Assembly (NCBI GenBank): GCA_947498935.1
Contig: CANMMM010000017.1
Location: forward strand, 1-64,000
Direction of reading: 5' to 3'
Source: an uncultured Aquimarina sp.
Lineage (GTDB): Bacteria; Bacteroidota; Bacteroidia; Flavobacteriales; Flavobacteriaceae
Length of the DNA: 64,000 bases
Shown: piece by piece, positions 1 through 7,293 of the stretch
Layout of the letters: each line of letters starts with the position of its first letter
Numbering within the stretch: position 1 is the first letter of the stretch
The notes under the pieces: generated by a model
What the model was told of the DNA's origin: nothing
Databases searched by the model: none
What the model saw: the letters and a program-made list of their open reading frames with translations, nothing else
Translations under genes and position numbers: made by a program

Positions 1-50
1 AAGGCAGTAATGTCATAGCCGAGTAGTACTAATAACCCATAGGCTTATGC
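1..50 (+). rRNA. 23S rRNA, 3' end (partial)
   Basis: The first about 50 bases match the conserved 3' end of Bacteroidetes 23S rRNA, including the stretch GAGTAGTACTAATAACCC followed by a few bases that pair with the 5' end of the molecule. The rest of the gene lies outside the window. The exact mature end cannot be fixed from sequence alone. The 5S gene follows about 175 bp downstream on the same strand, the normal order of an rrn operon. Confidence 0.88.
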
Positions 51-53
51 GCA

Positions 54-80
54 CGTCCTGCTGCTTTATGTAGCAGGACG
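54..80 (+). other. hairpin in the 23S-5S spacer
   Basis: A perfect 9-bp stem (CGTCCTGCT with AGCAGGACG) and a 9-base loop lie immediately downstream of the 23S end. No T-run follows, so it is more likely an rRNA processing structure than a terminator; that role is inferred. Confidence 0.5.
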
Positions 81-224
81 GGAAATTGCTTAACAAGCTT
101 ACTTAGTTAAAAAAAATTCTATAGTACTCGGTATATTTAAATCAGTATGTTAACATATTAGGTTATTATAAGCTATGAATAATTAGATAGTTTATGAATA
201 ACAGTGCGAACAGCACAAAACTTT

Positions 225-331
<107 letters not shown>

Positions 332-336
332 TTAGA

Positions 337-371
337 AAACCCTTCATAATCAGTTATGAAGGGTTTTTTTA
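337..371 (+). terminator. rrn operon terminator
   Basis: The inverted repeat AAACCCTTCATAA / TTATGAAGGGTTT with a 4-base loop and a run of T residues begins a few bases after 5S. It is a textbook intrinsic terminator for the rRNA operon. Confidence 0.9.
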
Positions 372-788
372 TACCCTGAAATAATGAATAACCAAATTTT
401 TCTGAAAAATAATAAGCATTCGTCCTAGTATGTGCTAGTGCTAGTTTGTAACTAGTACCGTAACAGCTTGGCAGAGTAAGAGTATGCAATAACAAAAACG
501 GCTACGATCTATCATTGATATAGGTTGTGTTCTTGTTTTCTAAGAATAGGCTAATCTTGTTTCTGCATCCCTGCCGCCATAAGAATACGTAACGGCTCCC
601 GCTAGTTTCCAAAACTAGTGGCGGTACAGTTTGGCAAGCAACAGTAAGAACTTGTAGCTCATCTAGTCCCCTGCTGTCACGACAAAAACTGAATAGTCGC
701 TAGCGCGATGCCTCTGGCTCGTGCCGTCAAAGATTGGCAGAGTAAGCGTAAGAACTAACAAAAGAAGATGAGTTTTATACCCTGAAAT
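367..788. repeat. degenerate repeat island flanked by 16-bp direct repeats
   Basis: This stretch has no convincing gene. A motif recurs three times in degenerate form: TTGGCAGAGTAAG at 468-480 and 734-746, and TTGGCA followed by AGTAAGAAC near 631-650. Copies one and two are preceded by a GCTAGTTT...AACTAGT hairpin. The 16-base string TTTTATACCCTGAAAT occurs at 367-382 and again at 773-788, so about 390 bp of repeats is bracketed by direct repeats. An insertion with target duplication or a recombination scar would explain this; neither is proven. From 789 to 932 only AT-rich leader sequence of the next gene is seen. Confidence 0.6.
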
Positions 789-932
789 CCATACCCCTAA
801 CTTTTTAAAAAATAATTATCAAAATAAGGTAACATTTGTCGTCTTTTTGATACTAATGAGTAGAATGTTTGATAAGCGTCAAAAACATTTTGTCATTTAT
901 TAGTATAAACCACACCGATCATTTATCCAATT

Positions 933-1505
933 ATGAAAAAAACACTATTAGTATGTATTATTGCTTTGTTTTCTACTTTAGCAAGTGCACAATTTATGCC
1001 TAAGAAGGAAATTAATGTACAAATAGGAGCAGGATTTAGTTCAGCTTATGAAGGCCAATCAGAAGTGTTTAGTCAAGGTTTTTATGCACAAGGAGAATTT
1101 ATACTTAAGGGAGCTTCTTGGTTTGAGCTTAGGCCTTATTTAGGTTTTATTACTACGAGTTCAGACGGAACAGATATATATGGTTTTTTAACAGAAGAAA
1201 AAGCAGAAACGAAAGCAGCTTTATTAGGTGCTAAAGTCCGAGTTCGTATTCCTATACCGTGGGTAGCTCCATATATAGAAGCGGGAGCAGGAACATCTAT
1301 CGGGAGTTTCGAAACAATAACAGCAAAAGACAGTATAATAGGAAGCGGAATGGTTTTTCATATTCCTTTTTCATTTGGATTAGAAATAGGGAGAAATTAT
1401 AAAGTAGATCTAGGAGCAAAATATTATTTTCAATCTACTGTAGACCAATTTGCAGGAGCTGTATCATTAGGGTTTACATTCCCAATAGGACAAAATAAAA
1501 AGTAA
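933..1505 (+). CDS. small outer-membrane beta-barrel-like protein
   Basis: The product is a 190-residue exported protein. Residues 1-19 form a Sec signal peptide ending in ASA, followed by Gln. The mature part alternates short amphipathic segments rich in Gly, Phe and Tyr (for example around residues 27-60, 85-115 and 135-185) and ends in a strand with GFTFPIG, the pattern of an eight-strand OmpW/OmpX-size barrel. No enzyme motif is seen. It stands alone between the rrn repeat island and umuC, more than 200 bp from either. Outer-membrane location is inferred from the pattern; the substrate or role is unknown. Confidence 0.7.
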   Translation: MKKTLLVCIIALFSTLASAQFMPKKEINVQIGAGFSSAYEGQSEVFSQGFYAQGEFILKGASWFELRPYLGFITTSSDGTDIYGFLTEEKAETKAALLGAKVRVRIPIPWVAPYIEAGAGTSIGSFETITAKDSIIGSGMVFHIPFSFGLEIGRNYKVDLGAKYYFQSTVDQFAGAVSLGFTFPIGQNKK

Positions 1506-1551
1506 GCTAATAAGTTTACTAAAAATGAAAATATAACATAGTTATTTTTAT

Positions 1552-1593
1552 AAGATCGTTTCTATAACAACTTATAAAAGTTTACATTACTTC
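1552..1593 (+). repeat. fragment of the GAAGTG-type terminal-inverted-repeat element
   Basis: The bases AGATCGTTTCTATAAC followed by ATAAAAGTTTACATTACTTC match the right-hand end of the full copy at 54359-54520. Only about 42 bp is recognisable, so this is a decayed or solo end. The remaining spacer up to umuC (1594-1746) shows nothing else definite. Confidence 0.55.
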
Positions 1594-1746
1594 ACAAAGA
1601 AGTGCCGATAGTTTTTGAACAATAAATAGGATGCATTGCTACAAGTACTGTATTTTTGTAATGAATTGTAAACTAATTCAATGTGAATGCATATCAATAC
1701 TATTGATTGATGAGTAAGGAGTTATGAAGCGAAACTAATTTGTCTT

Positions 1747-3006
1747 ATGTACGCAATTGTAGATTGTAATAATTTTTATGTTTCTTGTGAGCGTTCGTTT
1801 AGACCAGACTTATCCCATACACCTGTCGTAGTATTATCTAACAATGATGGATGTGTAGTGTCTAGGAGTAAAGAAGCCAAAGCATTGGGAATTCCTATGG
1901 CAGCTCCCGCTTTTAAGTACAAGAAATTATTCGAGGAGCATCAAGTACAGGTATTTTCATCTAACTATTCATTATATGGTGACATGAGTAGTAGAGTGAT
2001 GCATATTTTAGAACAGTTTGCTGTAGAAGTAGAAGTATATAGTATTGATGAAGCTTTTATCCAGTTGCCACCACATATTAATGATTATGTGGCTTATGGA
2101 TCAAAAATCAAGAAAACTATTCATCAATGTACAGGTATTCCTACCAGTATTGGTATTGCTACCACTAAAGCACTGGCCAAAGTAGCTAATAATGTAACTA
2201 AAAAATTTCAGGAAAAGACTCAAGGTGTTTTTGTGATCAATTCTGATACACGGCGTATCAAAACATTACGTTGGACAGTGATTAGTGATGTGTGGGGAAT
2301 AGGAGCAGGAAATCAAAAGCGATTGCAAGCAGTAGGAGTACGTACAGCATACGATTTTATACAGTTATCGGATCAATGGGTGCGAACACATATGACAGTG
2401 ATCGGATTGCGCCTTAAAAAAGAACTAGAAGGGGTCTCTGTATTGGCATTAGAAGATATTAAGCACAAGCGAGCCATTGCTACCACTAGAAGTTTTGAGC
2501 ATACATTTTCAGAATTCGAAGATCTGAAAGAACGAGTAGCTACCTTTGCTTATAGCTGTGCTGAAAAACTGAGAAAACAAGCATCATGCTGTGTGCAGAT
2601 ATATGTGTTTTTACGAACCAATAAGTATCAGTCGGTAACTCAGCATAAAGTAGGTAGTGTGATTACGCTGCCGTATCCTACAGATTCTACTTTAGTTATT
2701 ATTGAGCATGCCATACGCGTATTAAAAATGATTCATATTCCTAATGTAGCTTATAAGAAAGCAGGTGTAATGTTGTTAGACTTACGCCCATCTGGAACAA
2801 AACAGTTAGACATTTTCGAAAATGAGAACCCTAAGCACAAACCTTTAATGCAGGCAATGGATGCATTGAATCAAAAATATGGAAGTTATAAAATAAAGAT
2901 TGGGAATCAGGATTTAGAACGTACATGGAAAATGAAGCAAGAACACTTATCACCTAGATATACGTCTCGATTTTCTGATATTATAGAAGTGAATTGTGAA
3001 AAATAA
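1747..3006 (+). CDS. umuC: Y-family DNA polymerase, UmuC subunit of Pol V
   Basis: UmuC is the catalytic subunit of the translesion polymerase Pol V, which copies damaged DNA with low fidelity during the SOS response. The 419-residue protein shows the Y-family palm: Asp6 in the N-terminal IVDCNNFYVS, and the catalytic pair Asp101-Glu102 in YSIDEAF. The SIGIATTKALAKVAN segment (about 136-150) and the little-finger and C-terminal UmuC-specific region follow. Length fits UmuC (about 420). The ATG at 1747 gives the family's normal N-terminus. umuD overlaps its last 11 bases downstream, so the order is umuC-umuD, the reverse of the enterobacterial operon. SOS control is expected from the family, but I could not assign a LexA box. 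Confidence 0.95.
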   Translation: MYAIVDCNNFYVSCERSFRPDLSHTPVVVLSNNDGCVVSRSKEAKALGIPMAAPAFKYKKLFEEHQVQVFSSNYSLYGDMSSRVMHILEQFAVEVEVYSIDEAFIQLPPHINDYVAYGSKIKKTIHQCTGIPTSIGIATTKALAKVANNVTKKFQEKTQGVFVINSDTRRIKTLRWTVISDVWGIGAGNQKRLQAVGVRTAYDFIQLSDQWVRTHMTVIGLRLKKELEGVSVLALEDIKHKRAIATTRSFEHTFSEFEDLKERVATFAYSCAEKLRKQASCCVQIYVFLRTNKYQSVTQHKVGSVITLPYPTDSTLVIIEHAIRVLKMIHIPNVAYKKAGVMLLDLRPSGTKQLDIFENENPKHKPLMQAMDALNQKYGSYKIKIGNQDLERTWKMKQEHLSPRYTSRFSDIIEVNCEK

Positions 3007-3430
3007 AGAATCCAACATACAATTGTATCAAATCGATGCTTCTGCCAAGGAGTATCCATATGCAGCAGAAGGAGTCTCGGCAGGGTTTCCTTCTCCAGCA
3101 GATGATTTTAAAGAACCGAGAATTAGCTTAGATAAGGAGTTGATTACGAATCAAGATGCTACCTTTTTTGCTAGGGTACGTGGTAATTCGATGATCAATG
3201 CAGGGGTAGCTGACGGGGATTTACTAGTAGTAGATAGAAGTAAAGAACCACGAGACGGGAAGATAGCGGTATGTTTTGTAGATGGAGAGTTTACGGTTAA
3301 ACGATTAAAAATAGAGAAAGATTGTGTGTATCTAATGCCCGAAAATGATGCATATAGCCCCATTAAAGTTACTAAAGATAATGAATTGGTTATATGGGGT
3401 GTTGTTACCTATGTGGTTAAAAAATTATAG
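2996..3430 (+). CDS. umuD: UmuD-like autoproteolytic subunit of Pol V (S24 family)
   Basis: UmuD is cut by RecA-stimulated self-cleavage to UmuD', which activates UmuC. In this 144-residue protein the cleavage site is Ala29-Gly30 within VSAGFPSPA, the nucleophile is Ser65 in RGNSM and the general base is Lys102 in FTVKRL, so all catalytic elements are present. There is no N-terminal HTH, which separates it from LexA. Translation probably starts at GTG 2996, overlapping umuC by 11 bp and implying coupling. The final base of the stop codon is the first base of a dispersed 88-bp repeat element. Confidence 0.93.
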   Translation: MKNKESNIQLYQIDASAKEYPYAAEGVSAGFPSPADDFKEPRISLDKELITNQDATFFARVRGNSMINAGVADGDLLVVDRSKEPRDGKIAVCFVDGEFTVKRLKIEKDCVYLMPENDAYSPIKVTKDNELVIWGVVTYVVKKL

Positions 3431-3517
3431 CGTTACCCTAAGGGGTCGGGCTATCCATTACAATTCCTCGCTCCTCCTAAGGTCGGGCTGTGGGATTTTC
3501 ATTACTATCCCTAACGC
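3430..3517 (-). repeat. GCGTTAGGG dispersed element, copy A
   Basis: This is one of six copies in the window (others at 9939, 37068, 42093, 55527 and 61294). Read on the minus strand it starts GCGTTAGGGATAG, contains AGCGAGGAATTG and GGATAGCCCGACCCC, and ends AACGC. The ends pair (GCGTT with AACGC), and GGGAT pairs with ATCCC inside. It begins on the last base of the umuD stop codon. No protein is encoded. The sequence from 3518 to about 3620 shows nothing definite. Confidence 0.85.
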
Positions 3518-3628
3518 GGTTTATAACTAGCATTAGTGTACATTCAATCTGCTCGTACGTTATACTATAATATTGCTATAAAAATTATCTTTAGCACTAT
3601 GCTGTAACAAGAAAAAACACTTCATGCA

Positions 3629-3660
3629 CAAAAAAAGCGGTACCACTGAATGATACCGCT
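3629..3660 (-). terminator. terminator of the coiled-coil protein gene
   Basis: On the minus strand the stem AGCGGTA...TACCGCT is followed by seven T residues. It lies about 55 bp beyond the stop codon of the gene ending at 3714 and is oriented for it. Confidence 0.75.
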
Positions 3661-3713
3661 GTTAAAAATTTTATTTTGGGGTTACAAAATAAAATAATAA
3701 GCTCATTGTTCCA

Positions 3714-4523
3714 TTAATCATCTGCGTAGATGGCAAATTGTTTTAACGCACTTTTAGTGAGTTCTTTTGCTCTATCTACATAGAAACTTTTCGTGTCTTT
3801 TAGACTTTCATTTGCTAATTCATTTTCAGTACGTACATAATCCTTTTCTAACTGAATCGCTTCATTCTCGAACGCAATGCTTAATTCTTTTAAGGCTATT
3901 TCTAACTTCTGTAATGCTTGTTCTGCTTTGGTTTTTACAATAGTTTGTTCTTTTAACTCTGCAGCTCTTTTCGCTTCAAAAGCAGCTTTTGCTTGCTGTT
4001 GTTCAGCGATCTGCTGTGCTAATTGTTGCTGTTGTAAGGCTAGTTGGCGTTGTTGCTCTTCTAATGCTTTTTGTCTTTGATCCATTTCCTGAGCTGCCAT
4101 TTCTATGGCATCATTATCATTAGAGGCTATAATTCCTTCTTCAGCTGTTTCTATACCAGATTGGCAATCTGTAAGCTGTTCTAATATTTGCGAACCTAAT
4201 TCTTTGGCTTGTTTTGTATAGTATCGACTACGCTCATAAGTATCTTGATCGAGTGCGCTGATCATATTCGTTTTAGCTTGGTAAGCTGTTTCATTTGCCA
4301 CACCACATCCACATTTTTCAGCTAATAGTTCTACTTTCTCAAAGGCTTCTGCTGCTTTATCGGCATATTCTTGTGTGTGAAACACATTATTAGCACCGTA
4401 TGCTTTCTTCGAATGTGAATAGGCATAACTAGCAGCTGTCATTGCATCTTCATACAATTCCTGAGCATTTAAAAATAAAGATGTAGCAAAAAGTAAAGAT
4501 AATGTAAGAGTAGTAGTTTTCAT
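3714..4523 (-). CDS. exported coiled-coil protein of unknown function
   Basis: The start chosen is the ATG at 4523, because it gives a clean signal peptide (MKTTTLTLSLL..., cleavage near FLNAQ, residues 17-20); a longer in-frame reading to 4586 adds 21 residues that hide it. The 269-residue product has a first half with repeated small helices and two cysteines in KCGCG (about 70), then a long Gln/Glu/Ala-rich coiled coil (about 140-200, with several QQ runs) and a helical tail. This suggests a periplasmic helical protein. I recognise no enzyme motif and assign no function. It is divergent from the DinB-like gene and has its own terminator. Confidence 0.75.
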   Translation of the reverse strand: MKTTTLTLSLLFATSLFLNAQELYEDAMTAASYAYSHSKKAYGANNVFHTQEYADKAAEAFEKVELLAEKCGCGVANETAYQAKTNMISALDQDTYERSRYYTKQAKELGSQILEQLTDCQSGIETAEEGIIASNDNDAIEMAAQEMDQRQKALEEQQRQLALQQQQLAQQIAEQQQAKAAFEAKRAAELKEQTIVKTKAEQALQKLEIALKELSIAFENEAIQLEKDYVRTENELANESLKDTKSFYVDRAKELTKSALKQFAIYADD

Positions 4524-4794
4524 CGCACGGGGATTTTTAAAAACAATACAAGTATACAATATTTTTTCTGTAACATCCAAAAACAAACGTCATTAATCGA
4601 CAAAATGCGCACTTTGTCTTAATTTTTACGGCTTAAACTTGAAATAAGTGGTTAATATCCTACTATGTTTTAGGTAAAATAGTAGCATGTTTTGTGTTAT
4701 TTATGTTTTAAGGATGTGTTATGAATAGGGGTAACTTTAACATTGTTGTAGAATAAGATTGTAAGTTAATTATGTATATTACGTCATATTTTTT

Positions 4795-5304
4795 ATGAAA
4801 AAACTAATCATAGCTTCGATCAACCATAATCTTAATAATGCTATTGCATTGTTAAACGAAATAGATACAGAGACCTATTGCGATACTTCTGTAGGACCTT
4901 ATTACTCTAGTATAGGATCTCATATACGCCACACACTTGATTTTTTTGATTGTATTTTAGATGGCTTAGATACCAATGATGTGGATTTAACTGCTCGAAA
5001 AAGAGATGAAATCTTATCTACAGATAGAGATGCTGCAAAATCACACATGTACAAATTACAAGAAACGTTGCTCTCCTTTGCAGATGTACATACAGATTAT
5101 TTACTGCATGTAACTGATAATCTAGGACAGGGGAAAGTAACTGTGAATTATACATTAGAAAGCATCTTAGCGCATGCAAATAGTCATGCGATACATCATT
5201 ATGCAACCATTGGTTATATCCTAGAACGACTAAATATTTCATTAAAGATTCCTGGTTTTGGATACAATCCGACTACTCCTGTACCCAAACGAGAGGGGAT
5301 TTAA
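4795..5304 (+). CDS. DinB-like (YfiT/DinB superfamily) putative metal-dependent protein
   Basis: The 169-residue protein has the four-helix-bundle pattern of the DinB superfamily, whose members bind a divalent metal with three histidines and often act as thiol-dependent transferases. Candidate ligands are His43 and His46 in GSHIRHTLDFFD and His131, His134 and His135 in NSHAIHHYATIG. The name DinB refers to a Bacillus damage-inducible gene, not to polymerase IV. The gene is monocistronic, preceded by a 270-bp divergent spacer. The substrate cannot be read from the sequence. Confidence 0.8.
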   Translation: MKKLIIASINHNLNNAIALLNEIDTETYCDTSVGPYYSSIGSHIRHTLDFFDCILDGLDTNDVDLTARKRDEILSTDRDAAKSHMYKLQETLLSFADVHTDYLLHVTDNLGQGKVTVNYTLESILAHANSHAIHHYATIGYILERLNISLKIPGFGYNPTTPVPKREGI

Positions 5305-5353
5305 GTGATAGGGTGATTTATAGTGATTGCCTCCATTTGCATACTAAAAAATA

Positions 5354-5390
5354 GCTTATCGTTATACTGTTTTATGAGTGAACGATAAGC
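5354..5390 (-). terminator. terminator of the murQ/DUF6095 unit
   Basis: A 10-bp perfect inverted repeat (GCTTATCGTT / AACGATAAGC) with a 17-base loop is followed on the minus strand by TATTTTTTA. It lies 17 bp past the stop of the small membrane-protein gene and may also stop transcripts from the convergent DinB-like gene. Confidence 0.7.
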
Positions 5391-5406
5391 CTATATAAAT
5401 ATAACT

Positions 5407-5640
5407 TTATTTTTTTCCGAAAATAGCATTCATAATGGTTTGAATGCCTTTGAATGTCATGTAGATAGCAAATGCTGCACCGATTAATCCAATAGCTAAA
5501 ATTGGAATGTAATAGGGGTGATCCTGATTCTTAAAAGCAGAATGAATGATCACTGGGCTAACGAACATAAGTAGTAAAGAAATAGCCATTTTTTGTATTC
5601 CTTTACCTAGTAATTCTTTATCAGTTCTTTTGGGTTCCAT
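5407..5640 (-). CDS. small two-TM membrane protein (DUF6095-like)
   Basis: Starting at ATG 5640, the product has 77 residues: a charged N-terminus (MEPKRTDKELLGKG), a first membrane segment (about 16-34), a short loop with NQDHPYY, a second segment (about 42-62) and a basic C-terminus. The composition matches the small flavobacterial family I recall as DUF6095; its function is not known. The start lies inside the end of murQ, so the two genes overlap by 20 bp and are probably translationally coupled. A longer reading from 5670 adds 10 residues and is less likely. Confidence 0.8.
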   Translation of the reverse strand: MEPKRTDKELLGKGIQKMAISLLLMFVSPVIIHSAFKNQDHPYYIPILAIGLIGAAFAIYMTFKGIQTIMNAIFGKK

Positions 5641-6442
5641 AATATTCGATTGCATTACGTACATTGCCATGCTGTGTTAATAGTTCAGAAGCAAGTGTAC
5701 GCTCTATTTTTAATTCTTCCATAAGCATACGAATACCTCTATCGACTAGTTTATCATTACTCAGTTGCATGTCTACCATTTTATTGCCTTTTACTTTGCC
5801 TAGTTGGATCATCGTAGTGGTAGAAATCATATTGAGTACTAGTTTTTGAGCAGTACCTGCTTTCATTCGCGAACTTCCTGTAACGAATTCCGGCCCTACT
5901 GTTACTACAATGGGGAGCTGTGCTGTAGTGGCTAGTGGGCTTCCTGCATTACAGGTGATACATCCTGTAATGATTCCTTCTTCATTGCATTTTTGTAAGG
6001 CGCTTACGACATAAGGAGTGGTACCCGAAGCTGCAATACCAATCACTACATCTTTGGATGAAATATGGTACTGTTGTAGATCGATCCATCCTTGTACTGT
6101 ATCGTCTTCTGCGTTTTCTACTGCTTTTCGGATAGCAGTATCTCCACCTGCGATGAGGCCTATGACTACATCATGCGCTACTCCAAAGGTGGGAGGGCAT
6201 TCACTGGCATCTACAATGCCTAGTCGACCACTCGTGCCTGCACCCATATAGAAAATACGCCCTCCATCGCGGAGTTTGGTTACAATTTCAGCTACGAGTG
6301 CTGCTATCTGCGGAATGGCTTGTTCGACAGCATCAGGAACTGTTTTGTCTTCTGTATTGATATTTGTAAGCAATTCTAAGGTACTCATCTTTTCTAGATC
6401 ATTGTACTTAGAGGCTTGTTCTGTGGTTTTCGTAAAGCTCAT
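5621..6442 (-). CDS. murQ: N-acetylmuramic acid 6-phosphate etherase
   Basis: MurQ cleaves the lactyl ether of MurNAc 6-phosphate to give GlcNAc 6-phosphate and lactate, a cytoplasmic step of cell-wall recycling. The 273-residue protein carries the SIS-domain sugar-phosphate site (MGAGTSGRLG, 66-75), the conserved Glu81 in DASECPPTFG and the second acidic motif ENAEDD (109-114). The FVTGSSRMKAGTAQK block follows near 180. Length is slightly below the roughly 300 residues of the E. coli enzyme because of a shorter tail. It overlaps the small membrane gene downstream. No MurNAc kinase or transporter lies nearby. Confidence 0.95.
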   Translation of the reverse strand: MSFTKTTEQASKYNDLEKMSTLELLTNINTEDKTVPDAVEQAIPQIAALVAEIVTKLRDGGRIFYMGAGTSGRLGIVDASECPPTFGVAHDVVIGLIAGGDTAIRKAVENAEDDTVQGWIDLQQYHISSKDVVIGIAASGTTPYVVSALQKCNEEGIITGCITCNAGSPLATTAQLPIVVTVGPEFVTGSSRMKAGTAQKLVLNMISTTTMIQLGKVKGNKMVDMQLSNDKLVDRGIRMLMEELKIERTLASELLTQHGNVRNAIEYYGTQKN

Positions 6443-6463
6443 GTGTCAAAAATACAGCTTTTT

Positions 6464-7288
6464 TTACTCCTTCTCACGAATCGTAAATTGAAAACGATTG
6501 GCTTCGGATAAATTAAAGTATCCTAATGGTTTATTATCGGGATTGGTGATATTTACGATATTCCCCTTTACTTTTACAGGAGGGGTTTGGAAAGGATCAC
6601 CGCCTTCTTGCTCGCTTTGTTCGATAAGAATGCTTGCGTAATTAAAGTAACGCTCATCAATACCTAATATCTTAATGGTTACTTCTTCGCCTCCTACCAT
6701 ATCTTCATAAAAGAAAGAAAAGTTAAAGGGCTGACCTTGGTAAAATCGATCTTCTCCAGCAAAAAATAAATTAAAATCAAAATCAAACAGGTAGAAATCA
6801 TCTCTACTCCCATCATCTGTAAAAAATATAATAACTTCAGTATCTTCTTCGTCAAATACGACTTCGGTACCTTGTTGTACATCATCTATCGGTACTGAGG
6901 GGATAAGACGCGTGGTGGATTTATAGGTTTCTCCGTCATGTATAACGGTGAGTTCGTAATCTGTATCAAAGGTAGGAATGATAGTGTCGTCTTCTGGTAG
7001 GTAGAGTCCTTCTTGATCAGATTCTGTAAAATTAATAACGCTATTGTCTGATAGATTGGTAATGAATACGGTCGCATCACTGACAGTAGGTACTAGGTCA
7101 TCAAAGAAGGGAGCAGACATGGTAAGACGTACTCCTCCTTCTGCACTCACAGGGGTTTCGTTTAGAAAAAACTCAAAAGAGGCATCTATTACTAACTTAG
7201 GTGTACCATTGGGTACGTCTACTTCTATGACGTCTTCACAGCTACAGAAGAACAAACAGGTAATGAATATATATAGATATGTTTTCAT
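6464..7288 (-). CDS. DUF4249 lipoprotein, partner of a TonB-dependent receptor
   Basis: The 274-residue product has a lipoprotein signal peptide with lipobox FFCSC near residues 13-17, followed by EDVIEVDVPNG, the usual start of DUF4249 proteins. Beta-rich segments follow throughout (for example PKLVIDASFEF and the TVIHDGETYKS region). It starts 5 bp after the stop of the TonB-dependent receptor gene, the standard pairing for this family, and is likely a surface or outer-membrane partner of that receptor. The ligand is unknown. Confidence 0.88.
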   Translation of the reverse strand: MKTYLYIFITCLFFCSCEDVIEVDVPNGTPKLVIDASFEFFLNETPVSAEGGVRLTMSAPFFDDLVPTVSDATVFITNLSDNSVINFTESDQEGLYLPEDDTIIPTFDTDYELTVIHDGETYKSTTRLIPSVPIDDVQQGTEVVFDEEDTEVIIFFTDDGSRDDFYLFDFDFNLFFAGEDRFYQGQPFNFSFFYEDMVGGEEVTIKILGIDERYFNYASILIEQSEQEGGDPFQTPPVKVKGNIVNITNPDNKPLGYFNLSEANRFQFTIREKE

Positions 7289-7293
7289 GAGAT

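Noticed and set aside
3345..3530. Plus-strand open frame running from umuD into repeat copy A
   Set aside because: It is out of frame with umuD and continues into a non-coding repeat.
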